64,000 bases of DNA from an uncultured Clostridia bacterium (GCA_934230325.1 CAKQEP010000007.1:25496-89495); one strand, 5' to 3'; numbered from the stretch's first letter, positions 7,129 to 17,745 are shown. Notes: generated by a model from the letters alone, not told the origin. Translations and numbers: made by a program.

Positions 7129-8070
7129 TTAAAAATTTACTCCTGCCAGCATCAATATCGTGCCTGCCAAAGCGGACGCGGCAAAAGTTACGCCCAGTAT
7201 CGCAAAGTTTTGTTTAAGGTTTTTGTTTTGTTTAAAAAGCACCGCAAACGCAAGACCTGCGTTTACCGATAATCCCGCCACCGTACTGCCTAAAGTTATC
7301 GCGCCTTTTAAAAACAATTGCGTCAAAAGTACGGAGGAGGCGCAGTTGGGTATCATTCCCACGAGAGCCGACAAAAGGGGCTGAAAATATCCCACGTTTG
7401 TTAGCGCATCGGTCAACGCTTTGTCGCCTACGTAATAAAAAACCGCTCCGAAGATTATATTAATAAGTAGTATATAAGCGAATATCTTTAACGAATGCAG
7501 TATCGGATGGAGCAGATATTTTTTCCATTTGCTTTCGCGCTCGTCGTCGCCCGCTATTTTGTGTCCGCAACAGCCTATATCGGATTCTTTTTGGTCGCTG
7601 TCGGCGGGGCAATCTTTGTTTGCGGTCTTTGTCGCGGCAGTTGTTTTTGTTTGGCGCGTTTTTAAGCCTTTTGCCGCAAAATGCACGGCGTAACCGACGA
7701 TAAGAGCGAGAGCAAACTTTATTGCAAACAGCGGCAGCATTTTTGTGAGAAACACGGAGGGCAGTTTGGTCACGTCTGCGAGCATTATCGGCAAAGCCTC
7801 GTCGCTCGTGGCGATATACACGGCGATAAGCGTACCCGCGCCGATATGTCCGGAAGAAAACAAGTGCGTAGCCATGACGGAAAATCCGCATTGCGGAATA
7901 AGTCCCGCGCTTGCGCCCAAAAGCGGCGCGCCGTTTCCCGACAAAAGGCGCGAATTTTTAAATCCGTTGCCGGATTTTTCTTCGATTAGTTCTATAATAA
8001 GGTATACGACGAAAAGAAAAGGCAGAATTTTTAAACTGTCTATTACTGCGTCGAGCAAAACGTCCCACAT
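7129..8070 (-). CDS. ArsP_2-type putative heavy-metal exporter (10-TM family)
   Basis: The 313-residue polytopic membrane protein carries two internally similar halves with GLIPQCGFSV (about residue 56) and GMIPNCASSV (about residue 237). This P-x-C motif pair marks the 'putative 10TM heavy-metal exporter' family. The central cytoplasmic or loop region holds a charged insert with Cys and His (DIGCCGHKIAGDD) that could bind metal. I assign the family from the paired motifs and the helix layout; the transported ion is not known. It has no Shine-Dalgarno site. The promoter at 8078-8106 ends 7 bases before the ATG, which suggests a leaderless message. Confidence 0.7.
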   Translation of the reverse strand: MWDVLLDAVIDSLKILPFLFVVYLIIELIEEKSGNGFKNSRLLSGNGAPLLGASAGLIPQCGFSVMATHLFSSGHIGAGTLIAVYIATSDEALPIMLADVTKLPSVFLTKMLPLFAIKFALALIVGYAVHFAAKGLKTRQTKTTAATKTANKDCPADSDQKESDIGCCGHKIAGDDERESKWKKYLLHPILHSLKIFAYILLINIIFGAVFYYVGDKALTDALTNVGYFQPLLSALVGMIPNCASSVLLTQLFLKGAITLGSTVAGLSVNAGLAFAVLFKQNKNLKQNFAILGVTFAASALAGTILMLAGVNF

Positions 8071-8077
8071 ACCAAAG

Positions 8078-8106
8078 ATTATAGTTTAAAAAACGCAGAC
8101 AGACAA
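8078..8106 (-). promoter_or_regulatory. Promoter giving a probable leaderless mRNA for the metal permease
   Basis: Minus strand: TTGTCT (8101-8106), 17-base spacer, TATAAT (8078-8083), then seven bases and ATG. Confidence 0.75.
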
Positions 8107-8231
8107 GCGAAAAAACAAAAATAATTTAAAAATCGGCAAAAAACCAAGAAACAAAACCGTAACATAGGTTTGCCGATAACAACATAAAAAAATGTCGATA
8201 CGTTTTTATTGCCGTCACTCGCGTTTCACGC

Positions 8232-8259
8232 TTGCTTGCTATTATGTTTTAGATATAAT
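8232..8259 (+). promoter_or_regulatory. Promoter of the subtilase/oligopeptide transporter operon
   Basis: TTGCTT (8232-8237), 16-base spacer, TATAAT (8254-8259). The leader is about 100 bases. No other convincing promoter is seen before 26206. Confidence 0.6.
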
Positions 8260-8365
8260 AGTATCGGTATAGTCGCACGATTTTTAAAACGCAAAAATCG
8301 ACCTGAAACGACGTACCAAAAAGTTAGTATCAAGGCTTTACAGCCAAAAAATATGGAGGTATCAC

Positions 8366-11300
8366 ATGAAAAGCAAAAGATTACTTATTGTGTTTATTGC
8401 CTTAGTGATGGTATGCTCGGTTGTTCTTGCGGGTTTTGTGCCTGCGGTAAACAGTCTTGCAAACCAAAAGGCTGCGGCAGCAAACGCATCGGTTAATCAA
8501 AACGGAAGCGGCTCGTCAAAAGTCACCAAGTTAAACGGCGTGCAGTCTACGCTCGACAAAAGCGTCTTTGCCGACGGAGTACTTTCGACGTCTGACGAGA
8601 TGGACGCTATGACGGGAGTCAGACGCTTTAGCGCGGACGAAAAAGTTTGGGTAATCGTCGAGATGGAGGGAGATTCTCTCATCGACAATTACAACGGCGC
8701 TAAAAAGAAGGATTACGACTCTATGCAGTCTTACGTCTTGTCTGAGGAGGGCGTCAATTTGTCCACCCGCCTGCTTGCGCAACAAAACACTTTGTTAAAG
8801 AGTTTGACCAAAGCGAAAATCGATTACACGTATAAATACAGTTATACGTCCATCATGAACGGTTTTGCGATAGAGGTCAGGTACGGTGACATAAGCAAGA
8901 TTTCTTCTTATTCTTCCGTCAAAAACGTGATCGTGTCCGAAGTATACGATTTGCCGCAAAACGTTGTCACAAACGAAGTCAACGTATACGGCACGGGTAT
9001 CTTCAACACCAGCGATTGCGAATATCAAGGCGACGGCACCGTCGTTGCGGTACTCGATACCGGTATCGACTACTCTCACGAAGTATTTGCCGACAAATTA
9101 GAAAACGTCGACATCGCAATGACGTACGACGTCATTAAGGAAAAGGTAGAAAGCGGAAATCTCGTTGCAAACAGCATGTATTATGCCGAAACAAACAGAG
9201 AACTCACCGTTGACGACGTTTGGCACGGCAGAAAAATACCTTATTCCTTCGACTATGCGGATAAAGACACCGACGCAGTGCCGACGGGCAACCCTCACGG
9301 CGTACACGTCAGCGGTATAATCGTAGGTAAATCCAACACCATCACCGGCGTAGCGGTAAACGCTCAAGTTTGCGCTATGAAGGTTTTCTCCGACCACAAA
9401 ACAGGCGCGCAAACCGTCGATATTCTTGCCGCGTTGCAAGACAGTATCACTTTGGGCGTTGACGTTGTAAACATGTCTTTGGGTTCTGACGGCGGATACC
9501 AAACCGTGCCGGAAGGAAACAGAATTCAACAAGTTTACGACAGCCTCAGAGAAGTCGGCGTATCTATGATAGTTGCGGCAGGCAACTCTTACAACAGTTA
9601 TATGAACAGCGCTTACGGCAGCACGGCTTTGACAAGCAACCCCGACAACGGTATTATGTCCAGCCCTGCCAGCTATAGCACCACCACCGCCGTTGCGTCT
9701 ATCGAAGGCGTAAAAGCGGAGTACCTTTCTGCAAACGACGGCGAAACCGTTGCGTTTTTTGACAACGCGTCCAACGCGGCGTCCAGACAATACGACTTTT
9801 ACGATATGTTGGAGCAGAAACTCGAGCAGGACAAGTCTTTGCCGCAGTTTGTAAACGGTAAAGTCACGCTCGAGTATATCACGATACCCGGATTAGGCAG
9901 ACAATCCGACTACGCCGGCATCGACGTAAGAGGAAAAATCGCGCTCGTTTCTCGTGGCGTCACCACCTTTGAAGACAAGGCGATGTACGCAAGCCAAAGC
10001 GGCGCGCTCGCAGTCATCATTTACAACAACACGACCGGCGTCATCAGAATGAGTATCGGTAACGCCCTCAAAATACCCGCTTGCTCCATCAACAAAGCGG
10101 CAGGCGACGCTATGTCCGCTCACGAAGTGGGTACTATCACCATAGACAGAAACAACCTTGCAGGTCCGTTTATGTCCGACTTCTCCTCTTGGGGCGGCTT
10201 GCCCAACCTTACTCTCGACCCCGACATAACGGGACACGGCGGCAAAATTTTGTCTTCCGTCACCGGCGGCGGATACGCCGTTCAGAGCGGTACGAGTATG
10301 GCCACTCCCAACATTGCAGGTCTTACCCTTCTTATCAGAGAATACCTTAAAAAGATATTCCCCGAAGCAACCCGCACTCAAATCACTGCTATGACAAATC
10401 AGTTTATGATGAGTACGGCTACCATTGCCAACAACGAGGAAGGCAATCCTTACAGCCCGCGTAAACAAGGCGCAGGTCTTGCCAACCTTGACGCAATCTT
10501 TAAGACAAAGGCGTATCTCACGGTAGACGGCAACGAGTTTACAAAACTCAGCCTTTACGACGATCCCGACAAAACGGGCGTGTTTACGCTTGACTTCAAC
10601 TTGGTAAACTTCAGCAACGAAACGCTGAAATACAACCTTGCTCTCGACGTTATGACGGAAAGATTCGCGTGGGTAGAAGACTACGAAGTCTATACTATAG
10701 AAGAAAAAGCCAAAATGTACAACGATAGCAAAATCGTTGTCAAGGTAAACGGCGAAACGACCGACGGCGCAATCAGCGTCAAAGGCAAATCCACTGCAAA
10801 AATTTCCGTGACGCTCACCATCTCCGAAGAAACAAAAGCCTATCTTGCCAACTTTGAAAACGGCACTTACGTAGAAGGCTTTGCAAGACTTATCGCAGAA
10901 GGCGAAAACGGCGTAAACCTTTCTATACCGTATATGGGATTTTACGGCAATTGGCTTGACGCGCCTATGTTTGACCACGATTACTATGCGGTCAGCGAAA
11001 GCGAAAACGACGTCACCATAGCCGACGAAAACGACAAGCTCAAGGCTACTACTTTTGCCACCACTCCGCTTTCCGCTTACTACATTAACAACAACGAATA
11101 CGATACGGAAGGATACCTTAAAAACACTTACCTCCTTCCTCTCGGACAGTATTTGTTCAACCTTCCCGAAGGCGAAACAAAAATAGTCACGACGAGAGAA
11201 CACAACGCGTTGGGTATTTCGGACTCCCGTACTTACGGACTTTACAACGTATATATGGGCTTGTTGAGAGGCGCAAAAACCATGCATCTCACCATCAACG

Positions 11301-14300
11301 AGTACTATACGGGCAAAGTCATTAAAGACGTTGTTTACAACAATATCCGCAAATCCATCGGTAAAACTCCGTCCTTTATTTACGACGCCACAAAAGTGAC
11401 GGAAACCAGCGAACTTGTCAAGGACAACCTTATTTTCTTGACGGAAGAGGACGGTCCTATCAACAACTCCAGATATCAGGTGACTCTCACCGGCGCTATC
11501 GACTACAAAAACGGCGATACCGTTCCCAACAACACCTTTACCTTTGACTTCTTTGTCGATACGGAAGACCCCGTCGTCACGGAAGTAAACTACAGAAAGG
11601 TAGAAAACAAAAACAATCCGGAAAGACCTTTTACGTACTTCCTCGACGCGAAGATTTACGACAACCATTACCCGCAAGCAATGCAACTCTGCACGTTTAT
11701 CAACAACCAGATTTATTCTGCGGGCGAAGGAGAACTCACTCCCGTACAGGCAGAGCAACGCAACAGCATAACGACCGTTTCGCTCGACATAACCGACCAA
11801 CTCAAGTATGCGGACAAAGACGGTTCTCTCGTTTTGATGGTTTATGACTACGCGATGAATCAAGGTTTTTATCATATTTCCTTACCGTACAACCTCACCG
11901 ATTGCGAACTTAAAGAAGAAGACAAAAACGTCACTCTCAGTTTGTATGAAGAACGTACGATTACGCCTATCATCACTCCCGCCGATCAATGGGCAAACGG
12001 GCTTATATGGACTTCCAGCGACGAAAGCGTCGTAAAAGCCAACAGCAAGGGCGTTTTGTACGCAGTGGGCGAAGGTACGGCAAAAGTTACTATCAAAGAC
12101 AGAGATCTTGCCGTTATCAAAGACGAATATAAGGAAAAATACGGCAATTCTCTCGGTTTGTTTGCGCCGGAAGGCACAAACCTTTACAGAAACGCTTCTC
12201 GTTGGGATGGAGAAATAACCATCGACGTGACGGTCACAAATCCGGAAAACAACCGCAACAGACCCGTCACTCCTTCCGAGATAAATCTTACGACCTACGT
12301 TTACGAGTTTAGTTTCTATCGCTACAACTTCGGTTTTAAGTGGGACGGCAGCATAGAAAGAGATTTGGGTAGCAACACCATTTACCCCAACGAGCGCATC
12401 AAGATAAGTTACGAAACCGAGCCGTGGAACGTATCCGCAAGCGAATACAAGCAAGTGTGGAAGGTCAGCGACTCGACCAAAGCCACCATTGACGAAAACG
12501 GCGTTATGACGGCTCTCGCAAAGGGCGAAGTAACCGTCACCATCGAGTTCCGCAACAAGGAAACGGACAGATTTGTAATGAGCGGCTCCAAAAAGATAGA
12601 AATATCCGACCCGTTTGTCATTACAAACTACGTCATCACAAACTATTACGGTTTCGGTGACGAAAACGGCGTAGTTACGCTTCCCGACGATACCTTCTAC
12701 AACGCTATAGGGGATTACGCATTCTGCTATATGGACCCCGAAAAGTTGGAAAACCCCGATAAAGAAGCGCCGTATTACTACAGCGGCAACAAATTTATCA
12801 AAAAGGTTATCATACCCGAAGGCGTCGAAAGCATCGGCAAATACGCGTTTTACGATTGCTCCGAGTTGGAAGAAGTAGTACTTTCCAACAAGAGAACGGA
12901 GGGCGTCACAAACTACCTCGAGTACGTCAACGAAGGCGCGTTTAAAAAGTGTACCAAACTTTCCAAAATCAATATCGGTAAAGTCAGCGACGGTTGCAGT
13001 CCCGTGACCGCAATCGGACACGAATCCTTTGCTTATTGCTCCAACCTCAGCGACTTTGATATGTCTAATTTGACATGGATAGGCACAAGAGCGTTTATCG
13101 GTTGCTCGAGCATTCGCAAAGCGGATATCAGCAAACTTTCTACTTCCGGCGTAGAAGTCTTTAAAAACTGCAAAGCCTTAAAAACCATCGTTATGAGCGC
13201 GTCTACGGTACTCGGCGAGTATATGTTTGACGGCTGCACGGGACTCACCAAAGCGGAAGTTCCCATGACGGAATTAGCGCCTTATGCCTTTGCAAACTGC
13301 ACGCAACTCGCGTCGGTAAACTTCAACGGCTCGCTGGATTTGTTGGGCGACTACGCATTCTCCAAATGCACAAAACTTAAGACAGTCACCTTTAGCGAAA
13401 CCGCTACTCTTAGCAAGATAGGCGTCAACGTATTTGAAGGCTGCACCAACAAAGAATTTACAAAGTTTGACGTTCAAAATCTTCACAGCACATTGACAAC
13501 GGACGATAAACGTGCTATTATATACAGTAGCGACCAAACAAAAATGATTCTCGTTGCGCCCGGATACGACCTTAAAACTTACAACTGGGCAACGTCAAAA
13601 GTCACGACTTTGGGACAGAGCGTATTCTCCGGCAGGCGCGACATAGCGACTCTCGACCTCAGCGCGTCCAAAGTTACGACGATAGAAGATTTTGCTTTTG
13701 CAGGCAACTCGATAATGAGAGAAATCACTTTGCCCGCAACCTTAAAGACAATAGGCAAATACGCCTTTGCAAACTGCGTCAACATCGACTCCATCACCAT
13801 ACCCGACGGCGTGGAAATCGGAGAAGCGGCGTTTATGAGTTGCGTACGTCTTAACGGCAACAACATTCAGGGCGGCTTGCAAAAGGTCAAGTTGGGCAAA
13901 AACGTCAAAGTAGGCGTCGGTTCGTTCTTTGCTTGCTTCTATTTGCAGGAAGTAGAACTTCCCACCGACAGAAGCGTATCTTTGGACGTTGCGGCATTCA
14001 GACTTTGCCAAAACCTCAGAACGATAGACCTCACTCAATTTGACGAAATACCCGACCTTGCGTTTAGTTTGTGTCTCAGACTCAACGCCGATTTGTCGGA
14101 AACCAAAAAGATAGGCGCGGAAGCGTTTGCTATGACCGACGGTCAAGGATTCTATTCCGCCGCTTATACAGAACTCGACCTTAGCAAAGTAGAGCAACTC
14201 GGAGAACTTGCTTTCTTTGGCAACACGCAACTCAAAAAAGTGACTTTAGGTCCAAGCCTTAAAGTTATTCCGCGTAGCGCGTTTGCTTACAACTTCAACC

Positions 14301-16051
14301 TTACCCAAATCAACCTTAACCACGTTGAAGAAATCGGCGACGAAGCTTTCTTTGGAAACTTCGGTACGATAAAAGGTCAAGGCGAAGTAAACAATCAATC
14401 CTTCTTTGTATTCGCAGACAGTTATGACGGCAACGGCTTGAGAAGCATCAGCCTTGACAACTGCAAAAAGATAGGCAGCGCGTCCTTCGCATTTGCGGTT
14501 TGGTTGGAAAGCGTTTACGCTCCCGTCGTTACGGAAATCGGCGACTATTCGTTTAGAGGATATCAAAGCATTGACAGCTTTACAAATCCCAAAAACTTTG
14601 TGTTTGTGTCCGACTTAAAGAGAGTTGACTTGGGCACGACGGAAAGAGATATTAAAGTGGGCGACGTTGCGTTTGGTCTTTGCCAAAAACTCGAGTCCAT
14701 CAATACGGAAAACGTGACCGAAATCGGTATACAAGCGTTTTACTACGACAAAAAACTCACTTCTCTCAACCTCAACAAACTCGTCAAGGCGGGCGCGTCG
14801 GCAATAAGCCTCTGCGAAGAACTCGAGGCAGTCGATATTACTTCCTTGAAAAATATTCCCGCAAACTTGTTTAGCGGCAGCAAAAAACTTGTTTCCGTCG
14901 CATTCAACGAGAATATCGAGAGCATCGGCGCAAACGCTATATTCAATACGGCGATAGAGGAAATCAACCTTACTTATACGCTTACGGAAATCAGCGACAG
15001 CGCGTTGAGCGGCGCAAACCTTAAAGGATTTACCACCGTTGTAGACGGAAGAAAAACCGATACCTTTGTCGTCAACAACAAGTTCTTTGTAGAAGACGGA
15101 ATGCTTTACAGAAACTTGGGCGACGGCAATTACGAATTGATTTGCATACCTTCCGCAATGCCCACAAAGGTGATAACCGTCAAAGAAGGCACACAGAGAG
15201 TAGGCGCAAACGCCGCTTATGCAAACAACAATATCACTACGGTATATTTGCCGCGTTCCTTAAAGACTATCGGCGACAGCGCGTTTGACAAGACGGAAAA
15301 CCTTAAGACGATTGTGTTCCAGTCTTTGCAAATGCCCGTTTTGGAAGGTCTTGTCGACAACTACGACTTCCGCAGCGCGTCGGTGATTAAGGAATTTGCG
15401 CAACCCAACGACAACGTAACAAACCTCAACGCCGCTTTGGGATACGCAGCATTCTATCGTTACTACAACTTCTTCTGGTGGGAGTACGATGACGCCACAG
15501 ATTCTGCGGTACAATTGTTCCCCGAAGGCAAACTTCGCGAAGGTTTGGTAATGGTAGCCCCGACAAACGGCATTTCCTACGACAACTTCGTCACAAACGC
15601 ATTCTTTAATATTCAGATAGAAGGCGCCGCCGCAATGAGCGACGAAACCCTCAAAGCAAAGAATATGATGGCGGCGTTGCCCAACGACTTTAGAGTCACG
15701 CTCAGCGACGAAGCGGCAATAATCGCGGCGCGCGAGCAGTACAACAAAATTTCCGACGCAACGCAAAGATTCCTTATCGCTGCGGAATACAGCAAACTTA
15801 CCGCTGCAGAACGTCGTTTGGAAAAACTCAAAGCAACCGAAGCTCCCGATCCTACGCCCGTACCGGACGAGAAAGATAACAAAATTGCTCAACTGGAAAA
15901 ATCCGCAAGTTCTATGAAAGCGGCTATCTGGGTAATCGGAGTGTTGATTGCTTTGGTTGCCACCGGCTTTGTCCTTTACGTGTGCGTGTTCTCCAAGACA
16001 CCGCTTAAAATTGCCGACAAAGGCGACGACGACAAAAACGTCAAGCAATAA
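8366..16051 (+). CDS. Giant cell-surface subtilase (S8) with PA, Ig-like and BspA-type leucine-rich repeats and C-terminal membrane anchor
   Basis: The 2561-residue exported protein starts after GGAGG. Domain order: signal peptide (about 1-30); propeptide-like region (about 85-190); S8 catalytic domain with Asp near 231 (VAVLDTGIDY), His near 310 (NPHGVHVSG) and Ser near 640 (SGTSMATPNIAG), split by a PA-like insert (about 515-590, DVRGKIALVSRG); Fn3-like region; Ig-like Big_2 units near 1185-1255 and 1342-1400 (WTSSDESVV.A, GVMTALAKGEVTVT); many LRR_5/BspA repeats (about 1425-2330, IGKYAFYDCSELEEV type); a stalk; a transmembrane helix (about 2518-2541); and a short charged tail. Lactocepin-like enzymes with this core cleave extracellular proteins. 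It heads the oligopeptide-transporter operon, so I infer it generates peptides at the surface. BspA repeats suggest binding to host or matrix proteins. Confidence 0.9.
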   Translation: MKSKRLLIVFIALVMVCSVVLAGFVPAVNSLANQKAAAANASVNQNGSGSSKVTKLNGVQSTLDKSVFADGVLSTSDEMDAMTGVRRFSADEKVWVIVEMEGDSLIDNYNGAKKKDYDSMQSYVLSEEGVNLSTRLLAQQNTLLKSLTKAKIDYTYKYSYTSIMNGFAIEVRYGDISKISSYSSVKNVIVSEVYDLPQNVVTNEVNVYGTGIFNTSDCEYQGDGTVVAVLDTGIDYSHEVFADKLENVDIAMTYDVIKEKVESGNLVANSMYYAETNRELTVDDVWHGRKIPYSFDYADKDTDAVPTGNPHGVHVSGIIVGKSNTITGVAVNAQVCAMKVFSDHKTGAQTVDILAALQDSITLGVDVVNMSLGSDGGYQTVPEGNRIQQVYDSLREVGVSMIVAAGNSYNSYMNSAYGSTALTSNPDNGIMSSPASYSTTTAVASIEGVKAEYLSANDGETVAFFDNASNAASRQYDFYDMLEQKLEQDKSLPQFVNGKVTLEYITIPGLGRQSDYAGIDVRGKIALVSRGVTTFEDKAMYASQSGALAVIIYNNTTGVIRMSIGNALKIPACSINKAAGDAMSAHEVGTITIDRNNLAGPFMSDFSSWGGLPNLTLDPDITGHGGKILSSVTGGGYAVQSGTSMATPNIAGLTLLIREYLKKIFPEATRTQITAMTNQFMMSTATIANNEEGNPYSPRKQGAGLANLDAIFKTKAYLTVDGNEFTKLSLYDDPDKTGVFTLDFNLVNFSNETLKYNLALDVMTERFAWVEDYEVYTIEEKAKMYNDSKIVVKVNGETTDGAISVKGKSTAKISVTLTISEETKAYLANFENGTYVEGFARLIAEGENGVNLSIPYMGFYGNWLDAPMFDHDYYAVSESENDVTIADENDKLKATTFATTPLSAYYINNNEYDTEGYLKNTYLLPLGQYLFNLPEGETKIVTTREHNALGISDSRTYGLYNVYMGLLRGAKTMHLTINEYYTGKVIKDVVYNNIRKSIGKTPSFIYDATKVTETSELVKDNLIFLTEEDGPINNSRYQVTLTGAIDYKNGDTVPNNTFTFDFFVDTEDPVVTEVNYRKVENKNNPERPFTYFLDAKIYDNHYPQAMQLCTFINNQIYSAGEGELTPVQAEQRNSITTVSLDITDQLKYADKDGSLVLMVYDYAMNQGFYHISLPYNLTDCELKEEDKNVTLSLYEERTITPIITPADQWANGLIWTSSDESVVKANSKGVLYAVGEGTAKVTIKDRDLAVIKDEYKEKYGNSLGLFAPEGTNLYRNASRWDGEITIDVTVTNPENNRNRPVTPSEINLTTYVYEFSFYRYNFGFKWDGSIERDLGSNTIYPNERIKISYETEPWNVSASEYKQVWKVSDSTKATIDENGVMTALAKGEVTVTIEFRNKETDRFVMSGSKKIEISDPFVITNYVITNYYGFGDENGVVTLPDDTFYNAIGDYAFCYMDPEKLENPDKEAPYYYSGNKFIKKVIIPEGVESIGKYAFYDCSELEEVVLSNKRTEGVTNYLEYVNEGAFKKCTKLSKINIGKVSDGCSPVTAIGHESFAYCSNLSDFDMSNLTWIGTRAFIGCSSIRKADISKLSTSGVEVFKNCKALKTIVMSASTVLGEYMFDGCTGLTKAEVPMTELAPYAFANCTQLASVNFNGSLDLLGDYAFSKCTKLKTVTFSETATLSKIGVNVFEGCTNKEFTKFDVQNLHSTLTTDDKRAIIYSSDQTKMILVAPGYDLKTYNWATSKVTTLGQSVFSGRRDIATLDLSASKVTTIEDFAFAGNSIMREITLPATLKTIGKYAFANCVNIDSITIPDGVEIGEAAFMSCVRLNGNNIQGGLQKVKLGKNVKVGVGSFFACFYLQEVELPTDRSVSLDVAAFRLCQNLRTIDLTQFDEIPDLAFSLCLRLNADLSETKKIGAEAFAMTDGQGFYSAAYTELDLSKVEQLGELAFFGNTQLKKVTLGPSLKVIPRSAFAYNFNLTQINLNHVEEIGDEAFFGNFGTIKGQGEVNNQSFFVFADSYDGNGLRSISLDNCKKIGSASFAFAVWLESVYAPVVTEIGDYSFRGYQSIDSFTNPKNFVFVSDLKRVDLGTTERDIKVGDVAFGLCQKLESINTENVTEIGIQAFYYDKKLTSLNLNKLVKAGASAISLCEELEAVDITSLKNIPANLFSGSKKLVSVAFNENIESIGANAIFNTAIEEINLTYTLTEISDSALSGANLKGFTTVVDGRKTDTFVVNNKFFVEDGMLYRNLGDGNYELICIPSAMPTKVITVKEGTQRVGANAAYANNNITTVYLPRSLKTIGDSAFDKTENLKTIVFQSLQMPVLEGLVDNYDFRSASVIKEFAQPNDNVTNLNAALGYAAFYRYYNFFWWEYDDATDSAVQLFPEGKLREGLVMVAPTNGISYDNFVTNAFFNIQIEGAAAMSDETLKAKNMMAALPNDFRVTLSDEAAIIAAREQYNKISDATQRFLIAAEYSKLTAAERRLEKLKATEAPDPTPVPDEKDNKIAQLEKSASSMKAAIWVIGVLIALVATGFVLYVCVFSKTPLKIADKGDDDKNVKQ

Positions 16052-16077
16052 CTTTTAAAGTTAAATCTATCTACAAT

Positions 16078-16105
16078 ATGCCTGCGGCAAAGCCGCCGCA
16101 GGCAT
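16078..16105 (+). promoter_or_regulatory. Strong intercistronic hairpin between subtilase and lipoprotein genes
   Basis: Arms of 11 bp (ATGCCTGCGGC / GCCGCAGGCAT) with a 6-base loop; no T-run follows, and the AGGGG ribosome-binding site comes directly after. It is more likely an mRNA stabiliser or processing site than a terminator. Confidence 0.6.
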
Positions 16106-16117
16106 AAAGGGGAAAAA

Positions 16118-17713
16118 ATGAAAACAAAAAAACTTTTGTTAATTATCTGTTTGGTTGCAATAGCGTTGGCTACTTTATGCGCCTGCGGAAAAAACCCGAC
16201 CGATGATACCGGACTTAAAAGGTCAGGTATAAACATCGTCACGTTTTTGGATTGCGGAAAATATCTCAACGGCGAGTTTTCCGCCGACCAAGACGCCGCT
16301 CTCACTAATTACGGCGAAACTTCTATCGAAGATAAAGACAAAAACATCTATTATCTCGGCGCAATGGGCAATTACAACGTTTTAAAGTATTACTCCAAAG
16401 AGAAAAATATGTTGCCCGTGACCGACGGCTCGATAAACAACGTCAGAGCGCCCCAACTCTCAAACAGAAACTTTAAAGAGTGGCGTGTCGCTACCAAAGT
16501 CGTGTTTAAGACAAGCGACGACGGCGAGTTTATGAGAAGTTATGACGGTCAATTGATTTACGATTACGTCGTGCCTCAAAACGGCGACAAAGCGTGGGAT
16601 TTTAACACGATGAACGTCGGCACTTACGAAAATCATCCCGACGCGATGGTTCAAGCGGTAAAAGCCGTCAAAACCAAAAATGCGGACGGCAAAGTAGTCG
16701 CTCCCATAGTGGATTCTACCGTCGAGTTTAGGGATAATATCGGTTATGACGCAAACGGCAATCAAGTTGCAACGATAGATACCTCTATCAACAGCGACGA
16801 AAAATTCGGTTATAGCGCGCAGGCGGGTTACAACCTTTACCTTTACGCCGTGTGGGAGCCGCAAGCCTACTTTGTGGTGGATACGGTTGACAAAGACGGC
16901 AACGTAATAAACCTTGCCAAATTTGAAACTCGTTCCAACGGCACTCTCAAGGAAAGAGATTGCAAATCCACTTTGACGGACGCTTACAGCGGACATACTT
17001 ACTACAAACTTTATTCCGACAAGGAAATGACGACGGAATGGGACGAAACCAAAAAGTTTAGCGAATTTGAAACCACGCCGGAAAGACCTTACGTCAGAGT
17101 ATACGCCAAGTATATCGAAGGTACGTGGACCATAGTCAAAACGCCGCTTGACCTCATCGGAGCGTTGAGAGGGGACAGAGCCGTCTATCTCGACAACGAC
17201 ATCACTTTTGACGGAACGACGGCAAGCACGACGTGGCCTTACGTAAAAAGATACTCCAAACTGTTTGAAGGCAACAACCACAAAGTTGTATTCCAAAAAG
17301 AGATTACAATCAACTACGCTTTGACCAAAAACTCTACGATAACCGACGACGACGGCAGATTGTTGGCAATCAGCGGTCCGAGATACATCGGATTGTTTGG
17401 CGCATTGAGCGGCACGATTCAAAACGTCACCTTTGAAAACGTCGTTATCAACGTAGAAAAACCCATCAGCACCGCCTTTGAAAAGGGCGTATGGGTAGGT
17501 TTGTTTGCAGGCAGATTAGAAACCAAAGCGACTATTTCCAACGTAAATCTCAGCGGAAAACTCGTTTACGTCGACAACTGGGAAACGAGCCAAGAAGCAA
17601 CCGACGCCGCCGGCAAACAAAAGTTCTTTAAGGATGGCGAGTGGTACGGAGAAAATCTTTCCGACACGACGGATATAACCGACTTTGATATCAAATATAC
17701 ACCTATCAGTTAG
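16118..17713 (+). CDS. Lipoprotein of unknown function with InlB/Flg-like repeat and beta-helix-like C-terminal half
   Basis: The 531-residue protein has a lipoprotein signal with a lipid-attachment Cys at about residue 23 (LCACGK). The N-terminal half contains two stretches ending in NLYLYAVWEP and PYVRVYAKYIEG. These resemble the end of InlB-type (Listeria-Bacteroides) repeats. The C-terminal half (about 345-480) has GLUG/pectate-lyase-like strands such as YIGLFGALSGTIQNVTFENV, suggesting a right-handed beta-helix. No catalytic motif was recognised. It sits between the surface subtilase and the peptide-binding lipoprotein, so it may be an accessory surface component. GGGG lies 8 bases before the ATG. 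Confidence 0.7.
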   Translation: MKTKKLLLIICLVAIALATLCACGKNPTDDTGLKRSGINIVTFLDCGKYLNGEFSADQDAALTNYGETSIEDKDKNIYYLGAMGNYNVLKYYSKEKNMLPVTDGSINNVRAPQLSNRNFKEWRVATKVVFKTSDDGEFMRSYDGQLIYDYVVPQNGDKAWDFNTMNVGTYENHPDAMVQAVKAVKTKNADGKVVAPIVDSTVEFRDNIGYDANGNQVATIDTSINSDEKFGYSAQAGYNLYLYAVWEPQAYFVVDTVDKDGNVINLAKFETRSNGTLKERDCKSTLTDAYSGHTYYKLYSDKEMTTEWDETKKFSEFETTPERPYVRVYAKYIEGTWTIVKTPLDLIGALRGDRAVYLDNDITFDGTTASTTWPYVKRYSKLFEGNNHKVVFQKEITINYALTKNSTITDDDGRLLAISGPRYIGLFGALSGTIQNVTFENVVINVEKPISTAFEKGVWVGLFAGRLETKATISNVNLSGKLVYVDNWETSQEATDAAGKQKFFKDGEWYGENLSDTTDITDFDIKYTPIS

Positions 17714-17745
17714 GTTAAAAATATAAAATAAATGGAGGTAAAACA

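Noticed and set aside
9893..11875. 660-codon open frame antisense to the subtilase gene (others at 9098-9790 and 11882-13021)
   Set aside because: Shadow of a strongly biased coding strand; no start signals or recognisable domains.
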